This document shows positions 55,971 to 64,000 of a stretch of DNA of 64,000 nucleotides, in pieces. The translations under genes and the position numbers were made by a program. The stretch comes from Astragalus membranaceus (taxonomy: Eukaryota > Streptophyta > Magnoliopsida > Fabales > Fabaceae): the NCBI GenBank assembly GCA_039519185.1, contig CM076848.1, forward strand, positions 124,070,371 to 124,134,370, given 5' to 3'. Numbering within the stretch: the first letter of the stretch is position 1; each line of letters begins with the position of its first letter. Under the pieces are notes generated by a model. It did not search any database. It worked only from the letters and a program-made list of their open reading frames with translations, and was not told the origin of the DNA.

Positions 55971-56666
55971 TTTATAATTTTGCAATTTACCGCTTTCTTT
56001 TATTTCTCGCTATTTAATTTCATGTCTTTTCTTCTTCTTCTTCTTCTCTCATATTTAATATGAGTGAGTAGATACAAAGTCTTGGGTTATTGGGAGTAAT
56101 CCAATGATAGGTCCCTAATAATTCCCAAGACTATTCTCCACTCCAAATTGTTTTATATATCAATCTAATTTTATTGTCCTTCAAATCTTATTTTAAACAT
56201 CAAACGAAGAACCGAAAGGTGAAGTATTGATGTTGGATCTATGAAATTAGACAAGGAAATCAACACATGAGAATAGTTTTGAAACTCTTGAGACATTATA
56301 AAGGTGTTATGCTTAATGGGTTTTGGTGACAATCAACCATGAGAATAGGCTTGATTGTTAGTTCAAAACACGCTCTTGTACTCCGAAAGGAGACATTAGT
56401 TATATTCGCTGCCTTGTCTTTGAAATATATTACTCTTATAATTTGTTGAATAGTCTAAAGAAATTATTTTGGTTCCTCACTGTTGTGATAAAACTATAAA
56501 CCTGAGATTGTTTGTTTTTATTTCTAAATTTTACAACTCCTAAAAACCATTCCTTCTAGCTAATCAACTTTGGAAAATTAAATTGGTAATCACCTAGGCT
56601 CTCCCTGTGGATCGATAACTCTTTTATTACGCGATAAGACCGTGCACTTGTGGCCTATCAAGTTTT

Positions 56667-56684
56667 TGGCGCCGTTGCCGGGGA
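56667..56684 (+). promoter_or_regulatory. Primer binding site, tRNA-Asp type
   Basis: TGGCGCCGTTGCCGGGGA, six bases after the LTR end. Diagnostic for Athila-type elements. Confidence 0.9.
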
Positions 56685-56771
56685 GGCGGTGATATTAATT
56701 AAGTTTTTCGAAATCGGTTAGACTGAAGTTTTATTTTCTTTATTTTTACTTTTTCTTCTCTTGTCCCTCGA

Positions 56772-57357
56772 ATGCGAAGAACCAGAAGTTTCGGTGAAAC
56801 TGTTCAACAAATTCCCGAAATCGAAAGGTTCTTACATAGAAGGAGGAGAGAAATTCCCGATAACCAAATGGCGGCTAATGAAAATCGTGCTCTCAAAGAG
56901 TACGCAACACCTTCAGTGGAACCATCGACTGTCATTGTACATCCAAATGTGGAAGCAAATAATTTTGAACTCAAATCATCTCTGCTTTCAATGGTTCAAC
57001 AAAACCAATTTTCTGGTTCTCCCACGGAGGACCCAAATCTTCATATTTCAATTTTTTTGGAATACTGTGGAACTCTCAAATTAAACGGGGTACCTGAAGA
57101 TGCCATAAGACTAAAGCTCTTCCATTTTTCATTAAGGGATAGAGCAAGAGCATGGCTACATTCTTTGCCTTCGGAATCCATTACCAGCTGGGTCCAATTA
57201 AAACAAGCCTTTCTTACTAGGTTCTTTCCCCCAAGTAAAACAGCTCAAATGAGAAGTCAAATTACTCGATTTTCTCACAACGACGGGGAATCTCTTTATG
57301 ATGCTTGGGAACGTTTCAAAGAAATGTTAAGGCTATGCCCCCATCATGGACTAGAGA
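56772..57357 (+). pseudogene. Athila gag N-terminal half, cut by Tekay-like insertion
   Basis: Open from ATG 56772 (MRRTRSFGETVQ). The gag core is clear: LKSSLLSMVQQNQFSGSPTE, PEDAIRLKLFHFSLRDRARA, SWVQLKQAFLTRFFPPSKTA, GESLYDAWERFKEMLRLCPH. The frame runs into the LTR of the next element at 57358, so the last few residues are foreign. The rest of gag and pol would lie beyond that insertion, outside the window. The part present is undamaged, which suggests this Athila copy was young when it was hit. Confidence 0.85.
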
Positions 57358-58465
57358 TGTAACATCCGCAAAATAATTAATAGAATTATTTGGGTGTTAA
57401 CTGGTAAATTAAATTAATTTAGTACTTGACTGGTAAATTTATTGAGTGCTAAAATTATTTATTGCTTGTCATCGGATCGTTAACCGGATAATACGGATCA
57501 AGGAAGTTGCGGAATCGAAATAAGAGATTTAGATCAATGTGGTAATTTGACCGCGTTACCAATTATATATTAAATAAATATATGTATATACGTGTATGTG
57601 TGTGAGTGTGAAAGGAAAGAATTAATAAAAAGAAGAAAGAAAGAAGAGAGGAGGCGAGAAACAGAGAGGAGAAGAGAAAAAGAAAAGAAGAGAGAAAGAA
57701 AGGGGGAGGAAGAAGAAGAGGAAAAAGGGGGTACTTCCGCTCAACGAAACGACTTCCTTCCAACACGGAAAACGTTCAGCGCTACTTCCTCTTCGATTTG
57801 GTACCAATTTCGTGACGATCAACTCACTCTCTCTCACTTTTCCATTTTCGATTTTGAGAGGAAAATTGGAGTTTTGATGGTTGTAGCTCAAGGGGAAAGC
57901 TCAAGATGATGCTTAGGAGCGAGCTCAAGGTGGATTACTCGAGTATTGAAGATCGATTGGGTGATTTGGAGTTGAAAATCAAATTTGGGGTTTTTGTGAA
58001 TAGTGGCTTGAGGTTGAAGAAGATGATGAATAGTGTTCATGAAGGATTTCGGGGAATTTGGTATTTCGGTCAAAAGAGGTTTCGCGTTCGAGTGGAAAGC
58101 TTTGAAAGCGGATTTGAGCGTCGTCGGAACGGAGAGTTTATGCGGGGAATGTTCGTGTGGTTACTCGGTGGATTCGGCCCGCTCGTGGTTCACGCTTCAA
58201 GGGTGAGTTTTACTCACGTTTAGGTTTTTAAATTAATTAACTTAATTTGTGAAATGTGTTTCGGTTTTGGTTCGTTATCGAAAAGGTATTTTGTACGAAA
58301 ATCGCGTTTTATGTCCAATTGGTTTTCGGATTGATTGATTGATGATTATTATTGTTTGAGTATGTTTTTGTACTGTTTTTATGTTGGGACTGGACTGGAA
58401 CAGGTATCGGAATTGGTCGGAACGACGAAAAATGCGAAAACGGGATAAAATAAAATGCTGTCAAA

Positions 58466-58585
58466 AGCGCACGACCCGTGCGTCCCAGGCGCACGACCCG
58501 TGCGTGTCATTCTGTTTCTGTTTTCAAAAATGCATTACAGGGCGCACGACCAGTGTGTATGGGCGCACGAACCGTGCGCTGTGTT
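58466..58585. repeat. GCGCACGACCCGTGCG dyad repeats
   Basis: Two close copies (58466, 58489) and two variants (GCGCACGACCAGTGTG, GCGCACGAACCGTGCG, near 58541 and 58563). The dyad is GCAC-GACCC-GTGC. Confidence 0.8.
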
Positions 58586-59092
58586 CTGTCCAAATTTTCC
58601 AAACTTGCCCGAAACAATCCCGATCGATTTCAATCCTCTCCTAATCCTTTCCTAACCCTTCTATAATGATATTAGGCTTATAATGCCATGATTTTGGGTA
58701 TGTTTAAAAAGGGGTTTTATAAAACACTTTTGAAATTGAAATCGTTTCGAAAAGCCGAACAATAGTACACGTGTGCGGATATGTTTTATTAATAATAAAA
58801 CGGACTATGAGTCCTATGTGATATGGCTTAACCGACGCGGGATGATTATTAAATATTGTCTAAACCGGTCTACGGTTCACGATATATATATTATATCGAC
58901 TATGGGAAACGGCCCAATGCGGTGTTTTGTTCAATTATCGGTCTGAATGTAAATGAACTAAATGTTCATATGATTGTAGATATATATATTATATCGAGTT
59001 TGGGTGACGACCCATGTTGACATACTAGGCGGGGAAGTCATGAACCCTTACCCTAGGCTCTGTGCCATTAGGAAACACTATTGGTAATGGGG

Positions 59093-59310
59093 TTCGCCGG
59101 GATTAGCAAGTGGATTGCAGTCGGTGTTGTGTCAAAAGTTTGTGCTGCGTTCATCGGGATTAGCAAGTGGATTGCAGTCGGTGGTACGTAGAAATGCCTA
59201 GGATATTAGTTCATCGGGATTAGCAAGTGGATTGCAGTCGGTGTCCTATTAGATCGAAGCCTTATTGTATGATTCGCCGGGATTAGCAAGTGGATTGCGG
59301 TCGGTGCTGT
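59093..59310 (+). repeat. Tandem repeat, about 60-bp unit, four copies
   Basis: Units start near 59093, 59151, 59211 and 59273 with TCGCCGGGATTAGCAAGTGG or TCATCGGGATTAGCAAGTGG, then ATTGC(A/G)GTCGGTG. Confidence 0.85.
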
Positions 59311-59751
59311 GTCAATCTTAAAAATGTTTTAAATGGACCGAGAGTGTTAGTAGGGGTCTCGGTAGAACTCACTGAGATTGTATCTCATTGTTTATATGTT
59401 GTTGTTTTACAGAGAAACAGGGACGGCAGAAATCCAAGGAGCACGAGTAGGTTGAGCTCAGGCGACTGCTGATGACTTAGCTATTATGCTTAAGTTTATA
59501 TTTCCTTTTGTTGTCTTTGTACTACAACTCTATGTATTGGTATTATAATTTTATTTCCGCTTTCTTGTGCGATATTGAACACTGTATTTCACTAATGGTT
59601 TATGGTCTTATTTATGTTTAAGACTGTTCTGTTGTTATTCAGTGAAAATTTTATTGTGGTGTTCAGTATTTAAACAGGAAATATATCTCTGATGATTTAG
59701 GTTTGGTACACTTGGGTATTTTTACTCGATAAAAATATCGGGGTGTTACAG

Positions 59752-59764
59752 TTGGTATCAGAGC
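59752..59764 (+). promoter_or_regulatory. Primer binding site, initiator tRNA-Met type
   Basis: TTGGTATCAGAGC, one base after the LTR end. Confidence 0.85.
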
Positions 59765-59829
59765 AGTTCGACCTAGTCGGACTTAGTTTAGGGTTGAGTC
59801 GATTCCTTGTTAGTCTTTTTTGTAATTAC

Positions 59830-60800
59830 ACTTGTGATGCTAAGAGACATTGAGCCTGATCAACTTAATACTTAGTGCATCATAAGCGGAATTATGACTG
59901 GATGATCAAGACGCAGTCCTCGACCAAGACCGGAATCTCCAACCGGTACATCCTCAGGAAAGGTGGCAGAACGGTGGAAGAAAACACCGCTAAGTTTGAA
60001 AAGTTGTCTCAATTTTACCAACTGGTAAAGTAAGCTTCGGATGACGAAGGGAGAATGCAGAAGTATAAGAGGGGCCCTAGTGCTTTTATGACTCAGGGTC
60101 TCAGTTCTTATACTATTACCAATTATGTCGCCGAGGATGATCTCATAGGAAGTATGGGAAAGGAAAGAAGGTAGTCGAATTATCAACTCCGGATGCAAAG
60201 TCCTAAGATAATTTCAACAAAGGAAAAGCAGGTGCAGTTCTTCGATTCTTCAAAGGTCAGAAGATGTTCTAACTGGGGAAAGCCTCACAGTGGTGATTGC
60301 AAGCAAAGATATAATCGATGCCATTATAGTAATGTAGAGGGCCACTATGGTAATGAGTGCCTAGTAAGGAAGAGTTCCAAGGAGTTACAAGCAGCTCTAA
60401 GGCAAGGACGAGTCAACACTCTGGATGTTTAGACGGTTACAACTGCAGACAATCTACTGAGGGGTATGGGATCCGTTTTCAATAACTCTGTCAGTATATT
60501 ATATGATTCGGGTGCAATCTATTGTTGTATATCCCGATCGCATGTGAATCGGTTGGGATCAGCCTTATCATCGCTATCCGAGCCGATAACTATTTTAACT
60601 GCTGTTAAGGGTCGTGTCCAGACCTAATCTTTGTATAGAATTGTCTACTTGTCATAGGAGGCAGAAATTTCGTTGTAGAATTTATTGTTTGCCTATGAGA
60701 AGTGTGGACACCATTTTGGGTATAAATTGGATGACTGCAAATCATGTTGCAATCGACTGTGTCAATCGCTGCCAGCTTCGCTTCAGAAACAGTTGAATTG
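59830..60800 (+). pseudogene. Gag and protease remains of the Tekay-like element
   Basis: Gag is short: TAKFEKLSQFYQLVK and AFMTQGLSSYTITNYVAEDD come from the C-terminal half. Two degenerate zinc knuckles follow (CSNWGKPHSGDC, CHYSNVEGHYGNEC) at 60265-60360. The protease site reads LYDSGAIYCCIS (about 60500-60535), and CLPMRSVDTILGINWMTANH (60690-60750) is its C-terminal part. The N-terminal gag core is missing, and stops interrupt throughout. Confidence 0.7.
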
Positions 60801-60989
60801 TCAAGGACAAATTCTGAAGCGGTTACCTAATTCACCTTAGACGGTCAATCTTCATTTCAAGGTGCGGAAGCACATGTTAGTATGTTATCTGCACCCACTG
60901 AAACTAGTTTAGATTTGGCGAATATTCAGGTTGTGAATGACTTTCAGGATGTTTTCACGATGAAGTTTCTTCTGAACCTCCAGAGCGAG

Positions 60990-62290
60990 AGGTAGAGTTT
61001 ACTGTAGTATTGGTTCCTGGCACGGGATCAATATCTATTGTTTCTTATAGAATGCCTCCTTTAGAATTAAAGGAATTGAAGTATCAACTTGAAAAGTCGA
61101 TGTTAAAGAAATTCATTCGACCGAGCGCTTCTCTATGGGGTGCTCCGGTGTTGCTTGTCAAGAAGAAAGATGGAAGTTGGAGATTGTGTATTGATTACCG
61201 ACAACTCAACGAAGTGAAGATCAAGAGCAAATATCCCTTACCAAGGATAGACGATTTGCTTGAGCAATTTGAGGTGCTGCAGTGTTTTCAAAAATTGATC
61301 TGAGGTCGGGATATCATCAAATAAAAGTTAGAGCCTTAGATATTCCGAAGACAGCTTTCCATACTAGGTATGGACATTATGTATTTGTAGTGGTGCCCTT
61401 CGGTTTGACTAACGCTCCGGCGGTATTCGTGGATTACAGGAACCGAGTTTTTCATACGTATTAGGATCAGTTTGAAGTCGTTTTCATTGATGGTATCTTG
61501 ATGTGCTCGAAGACCATTGAGGAGCATGTCCAACATCTCCGCATTGTTCTGAAAGTATTCCGAGAAAAGAAGTTGTACTTGAAACCTTCGAAGTTTGATT
61601 TTTGGGTGTCGGAGGTAAAGTCTTTGAGACATGTGATTTCTCAAGTCGGGAGTTTCTGTAGATCCCAGTAAGAAAGAAGCGGTGTTGAATGGGAGTGACC
61701 GACATCAGCCGCAGAGATCAAAAGTTTCTGGGGCTAGCCGGTTACTACAGGAAGTTTATCGAAGGATTCTCACTATTGGTTCTTCCACGTACTCGACTAA
61801 CTCGAAAGGGTCAACCGTTTACGTGGGATGCTGATTGTGGAGAATGTTTTCAAGAATTGAAGGTTAGATTGACTTCTGCTCCAATCCTGATTCTTCCGGA
61901 TCCGTCATCAGAATTTTAAATTTTCGATGACGCTTCAGGGAAGGGTTTAGGATGTATCCTAATGCAAAGATCAACAAGTGGTAGCTTAGGCGTTCAGACA
62001 ATTAAGGTCTCGTGAAGAGAATTATCCAACTCATGAATTGGAGTTAATAGCTATTGTGTATGCACTGAAGATTTGGAGACGTTGCCTGTATGGGTCTCGT
62101 TTCGAAGTCTCTAGTGGTCACAAGAGTTTAAGGTATCTGTTTGATCAGAAAGAACTGAATAGCAGGCAGAGAAGTGTGTAGAACTTCTGAAGGATTATGA
62201 CTTCGGGTTGAAGTATCATCCAGGAAATTCCAATGTTGTAACGGATGCACTGAGTAGGGAATCCAATTACATGGCAGAATTATGATGCAT
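60990..62290 (+). pseudogene. Reverse transcriptase and RNase H remains, active site mutated
   Basis: RT: YRMPPLELKELKYQLEKSML, WGAPVLLVKKKDGSWRLCID, KIDLRSGYHQIKV, and a catalytic box that reads VFIDGIL near 61478-61500 where Asp-Asp is required. RNase H: FLGLAGYYRKFIEGFSL, NFR-free ELIAIVYALKIWRRCLYGS, VSSGHKSLRYLFDQKELN and ALSRESNYM, with a stop before the first Asp and an Asp-to-Gly-type change in S-G-H-K. Frame changes are at about 61290, 61680, 61915 and 62170. Confidence 0.8.
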
Positions 62291-63693
62291 TAGATGGAAT
62301 TATTAGAGTCTGATAGAGACTTAAATCTGAATTCAAGATCAAGGAGGAATCGGTTAGTGTTGAGCCATATGAGGATCTCTAGTTCCCTAAGGGATTCTAT
62401 ACGCTTAGCACATGAAGTTGATGTGAAGCTACAATCACAAAGGTATTTCCAGATTTTACCATGGATAGTGATGGAGTCAGTTGTTTCAACGGTAGGATCT
62501 GTACGCCCGATGATGAGATCAATAAAAGGCAAGTGTTAGAGGAAGCACACCGAAGTTTATATTCTGTTCCAGGGTGTACAGAATATAAAGCAGAGGTATT
62601 AGTTTGTTAACCTCTCCTTTGTGAAGGTTAACAATGAGATAGTGTTATGAGATTCTGTTTGACAAGGCGAGCGTGAATACGAATATGTAAGTGAGGTAAC
62701 TGCTGATTGTTTTCACGTTACGAATAGCCATCAAAGGATTAATTGATGGATCTGCTTGCAAGTGACTGAAATTTCCGAAGTGAAGCTTGGTGTGCGGCGT
62801 GATAGTTTTAAAAAAAAAAAAATCAAAAATCATTTTGTGAAAACCCGCATGCTAAAGTTAATTTTCGGAACGAATCGAGAGGCTAATAGGATCTGATTGA
62901 GGAAAATCATAGTAGGCGTGCTTAGGTTGAGGGGAAACTCAACGCTATTGGCTAATTCGAAAAGGGATTGGGTGCGTCGTAGATGAATATATTGTGAGGA
63001 AAGTTACAATAAAGGAAGAAGGGTTTTGCGTCCTGTTTGATCGTTGTTTTGAGAACAACTGATGAGATTTTCATTACTTTCGAAATTTATTGATGTTCCC
63101 ATGGTTTATTTCTACGTTTAAGATAAACGTTTCTGGTAAATCCTCATTCCATCTTTTTGAAAAGTTCTATCTCGAAATCCCAAGGGCGAGTCAGGAAGTT
63201 TCACAGATGACTTTTTTCGTCACATTCTTCAATGTGTACAGGAACTGTTATGAGAACGCGTTTACACCCTCCGAGGAAATCGTGCTTGTTCTTACCTCTA
63301 CCGTGGAGTACCAATTTGTGGATCTCATTTTCAACCAGTATGTCTATCAAGTGTCTTGTATCAAACCCTTTGATTTAGGTCAATCCAAGTTGGGGAGCAA
63401 GCGAGGATAATTGGAATGAAGCTTAGGAAGTGTTTTCAAACGCGGTGCCAAGCCTATGTAGGCAAATGGTGAGTTTCTCGTGTAGATTCGTAACCAGAGA
63501 GTTCGTATCAAGGTAGTAGTGGATCATACTTGGAGCTTGATGTGCCAACCTGGAAATATTTTCTACACTCATTTCGTTAATTCAAGATTGTTTTCTCGCA
63601 AATTTAGACCTTTCTGAGAATGTCGATCCTCGGTTAGTCGGATGAAAGACTTAGCGAGATTTTGAGGACAAAATTCTTTCAAGTTGGGGAGAA
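62291..63693 (+). pseudogene. Remains of integrase and 3' internal region, Tekay-like element
   Basis: Only scraps are recognisable: a linker after RNase H (62294-62539), LEEAHRSLYSVPGCT from the integrase zinc finger near 62540, and IAIKGLIDGSACK near 62725. The catalytic core is not found. An ORF at 63090-63410 has no known domain. The end (about 63500-63680) resembles the post-chromodomain stretch and closes with the purine tract before the 3' LTR. Confidence 0.55.
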
Positions 63694-64000
63694 TGTAACA
63701 TCCGCAAAATAATTAATAGAATTATTTGGGTGTTAACCCAATTAAATTAATTTAGTACTTGATTGGTAAATTTATTGAGTGCTAAAATTATTTATTGCTT
63801 GTCATCGGATCGTTAACCGGATAATACGGATCAAGGAAGTTGCGGAATCGAAATAAGAGATTTAGATCAATGTGGTAATTTGACCGCGTTACCAATTATA
63901 TATTAAATAAATATATGTATATACGTGTATGTGTGTGAGTGTGAAAGGAAAGAATTAATAAAAAGAAGAAAGAAAGAAGAGAGGAGGCGAGAAACAGAGA
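63694..64000 (+). repeat. 3' LTR of the Tekay-like element, cut by window end
   Basis: Starts TGTAACATCCGCAAAATAAT, as at 57358. Over the visible part it differs from the 5' LTR by one C/T change and by CCCAATTAAATT in place of CTGGTAAATTAAATT. Confidence 0.9.

Larger units (their letters stand above)
54897..56660 (+). repeat. 5' LTR of plus-strand Athila-like element
   Basis: 1764 bp, TGATAAGTGTATTTTTAGAG at 54897 to GTGGCCTATCA at 56660. The preceding 5 bp are GACGA; the second copy would lie outside the window. A TATA box is at 55517-55524 (CCTATAAATAGAGG). It holds a GGCGCC/GCGCACGACCC cluster (55090-55400) and a 48-bp tandem repeat (55746-55937). ORFs such as the Leu/Phe-rich 55633-55977 frame are repeat translation. 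The same AGTTTT spacer and primer site as the minus-strand Athila follow it. Confidence 0.85.
57358..59750 (+). repeat. 5' LTR of the Tekay-like element
   Basis: 2393 bp, TGTAACATCCGCAAAATAAT to AATATCGGGGTGTTACA. It holds GCGCACGACCCGTGCG repeats at 58466-58585 and four units of about 60 bp with GGGATTAGCAAGTGGATTGC at 59098-59310. ORFs of 60-105 codons here have no domain. Confidence 0.9.
57358..64000 (+). mobile_element. Decayed Tekay-like element, 5' LTR, internal region and start of 3' LTR
   Basis: The 5' LTR is 57358-59750, followed by the tRNA-Met primer site, a much reduced and broken gag-pol (59830-63640), a purine tract (AAGTTGGGGAGAA) and the start of the 3' LTR at 63694. The visible 307 bp of the 3' LTR match the 5' LTR except for one base and one short replaced stretch, while the coding part has many stops and a mutated RT active site. 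The right end and target duplication are outside the window. Inserted in Athila gag. Confidence 0.85.

Noticed and set aside
55633..56017. Leu/Phe-rich ORFs that look like membrane proteins
   Set aside because: They are translations of the pyrimidine-rich tandem repeats in the Athila LTR.

Overview
The window looks like plant nuclear DNA from a gene-poor, retrotransposon-packed region. The grounds are LTR retrotransposons of typical plant lineages (Athila-like and Tekay-like chromovirus Ty3/gypsy, plus a probable Tat/Ogre-like LTR), a plant CACTA transposon with TNP2-type and Ulp1-type genes, a plant L1-type LINE, and short foldback elements with 9-bp target duplications. A eudicot, perhaps a legume, is my guess; nothing here settles the species. 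I see no rRNA, tRNA, CRISPR array or bacterial-type gene. Long ORFs in simple repeats and LTRs are not treated as genes.

Layout. 1-3535: two LTR-type segments. 3536-7765: remains of a CACTA element (start of its transposase at about 3541-3672, subterminal repeats at 7575-7765) split by a solo LTR at 4071-6761 (target duplication CTGCA). 7766-10360: left copy of a duplicated host-like segment with a broken small gene and two foldback MITEs. 10361-14790: LTR pieces around a broken coiled-coil retroelement-type gene. 14790-36945: one Athila-like element on the minus strand, with 5' LTR, tRNA-Asp primer site, gag-pol and a long env-like ORF. It was later entered by a LINE (16423-19057) and by a complete Tekay-like chromovirus (25577-34858, target duplication GCATC). 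36946-39490: decayed gypsy sequence. 39497-41460: right copy of the duplicated segment, holding the best host gene candidate, a three-exon gene for a 101-residue secreted protein. 42932 to at least 54896: a second CACTA element on the minus strand; its second gene is interrupted in its first exon by a solo LTR (45985-50069, target duplication AAATA), which itself carries a 953-bp foldback element. 54897-57357: start of a plus-strand Athila-like element, interrupted in gag by a decayed Tekay-like element from 57358 past the window end.

How it fits together. The window is a stack of dated insertions. Target duplications, primer sites and reading frames resuming across insertions give the order: Athila before LINE and chromovirus; CACTA before solo LTR before 953-bp foldback; plus-strand Athila before the element at 57358.

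The most unusual signal is short dyad-symmetric motifs repeated with loose spacing. A 12-14 bp motif (GTGCA-NN-TGCAC) is scattered through the LTR, coding and non-coding parts of the minus-strand Athila. Different palindromic GC-rich motifs (GGCGCC/GCGCC; GCACGGGTCGTGC; GTCGCGACGCG) are arrayed inside the LTRs of other families, and one Athila LTR carries two of these types together.
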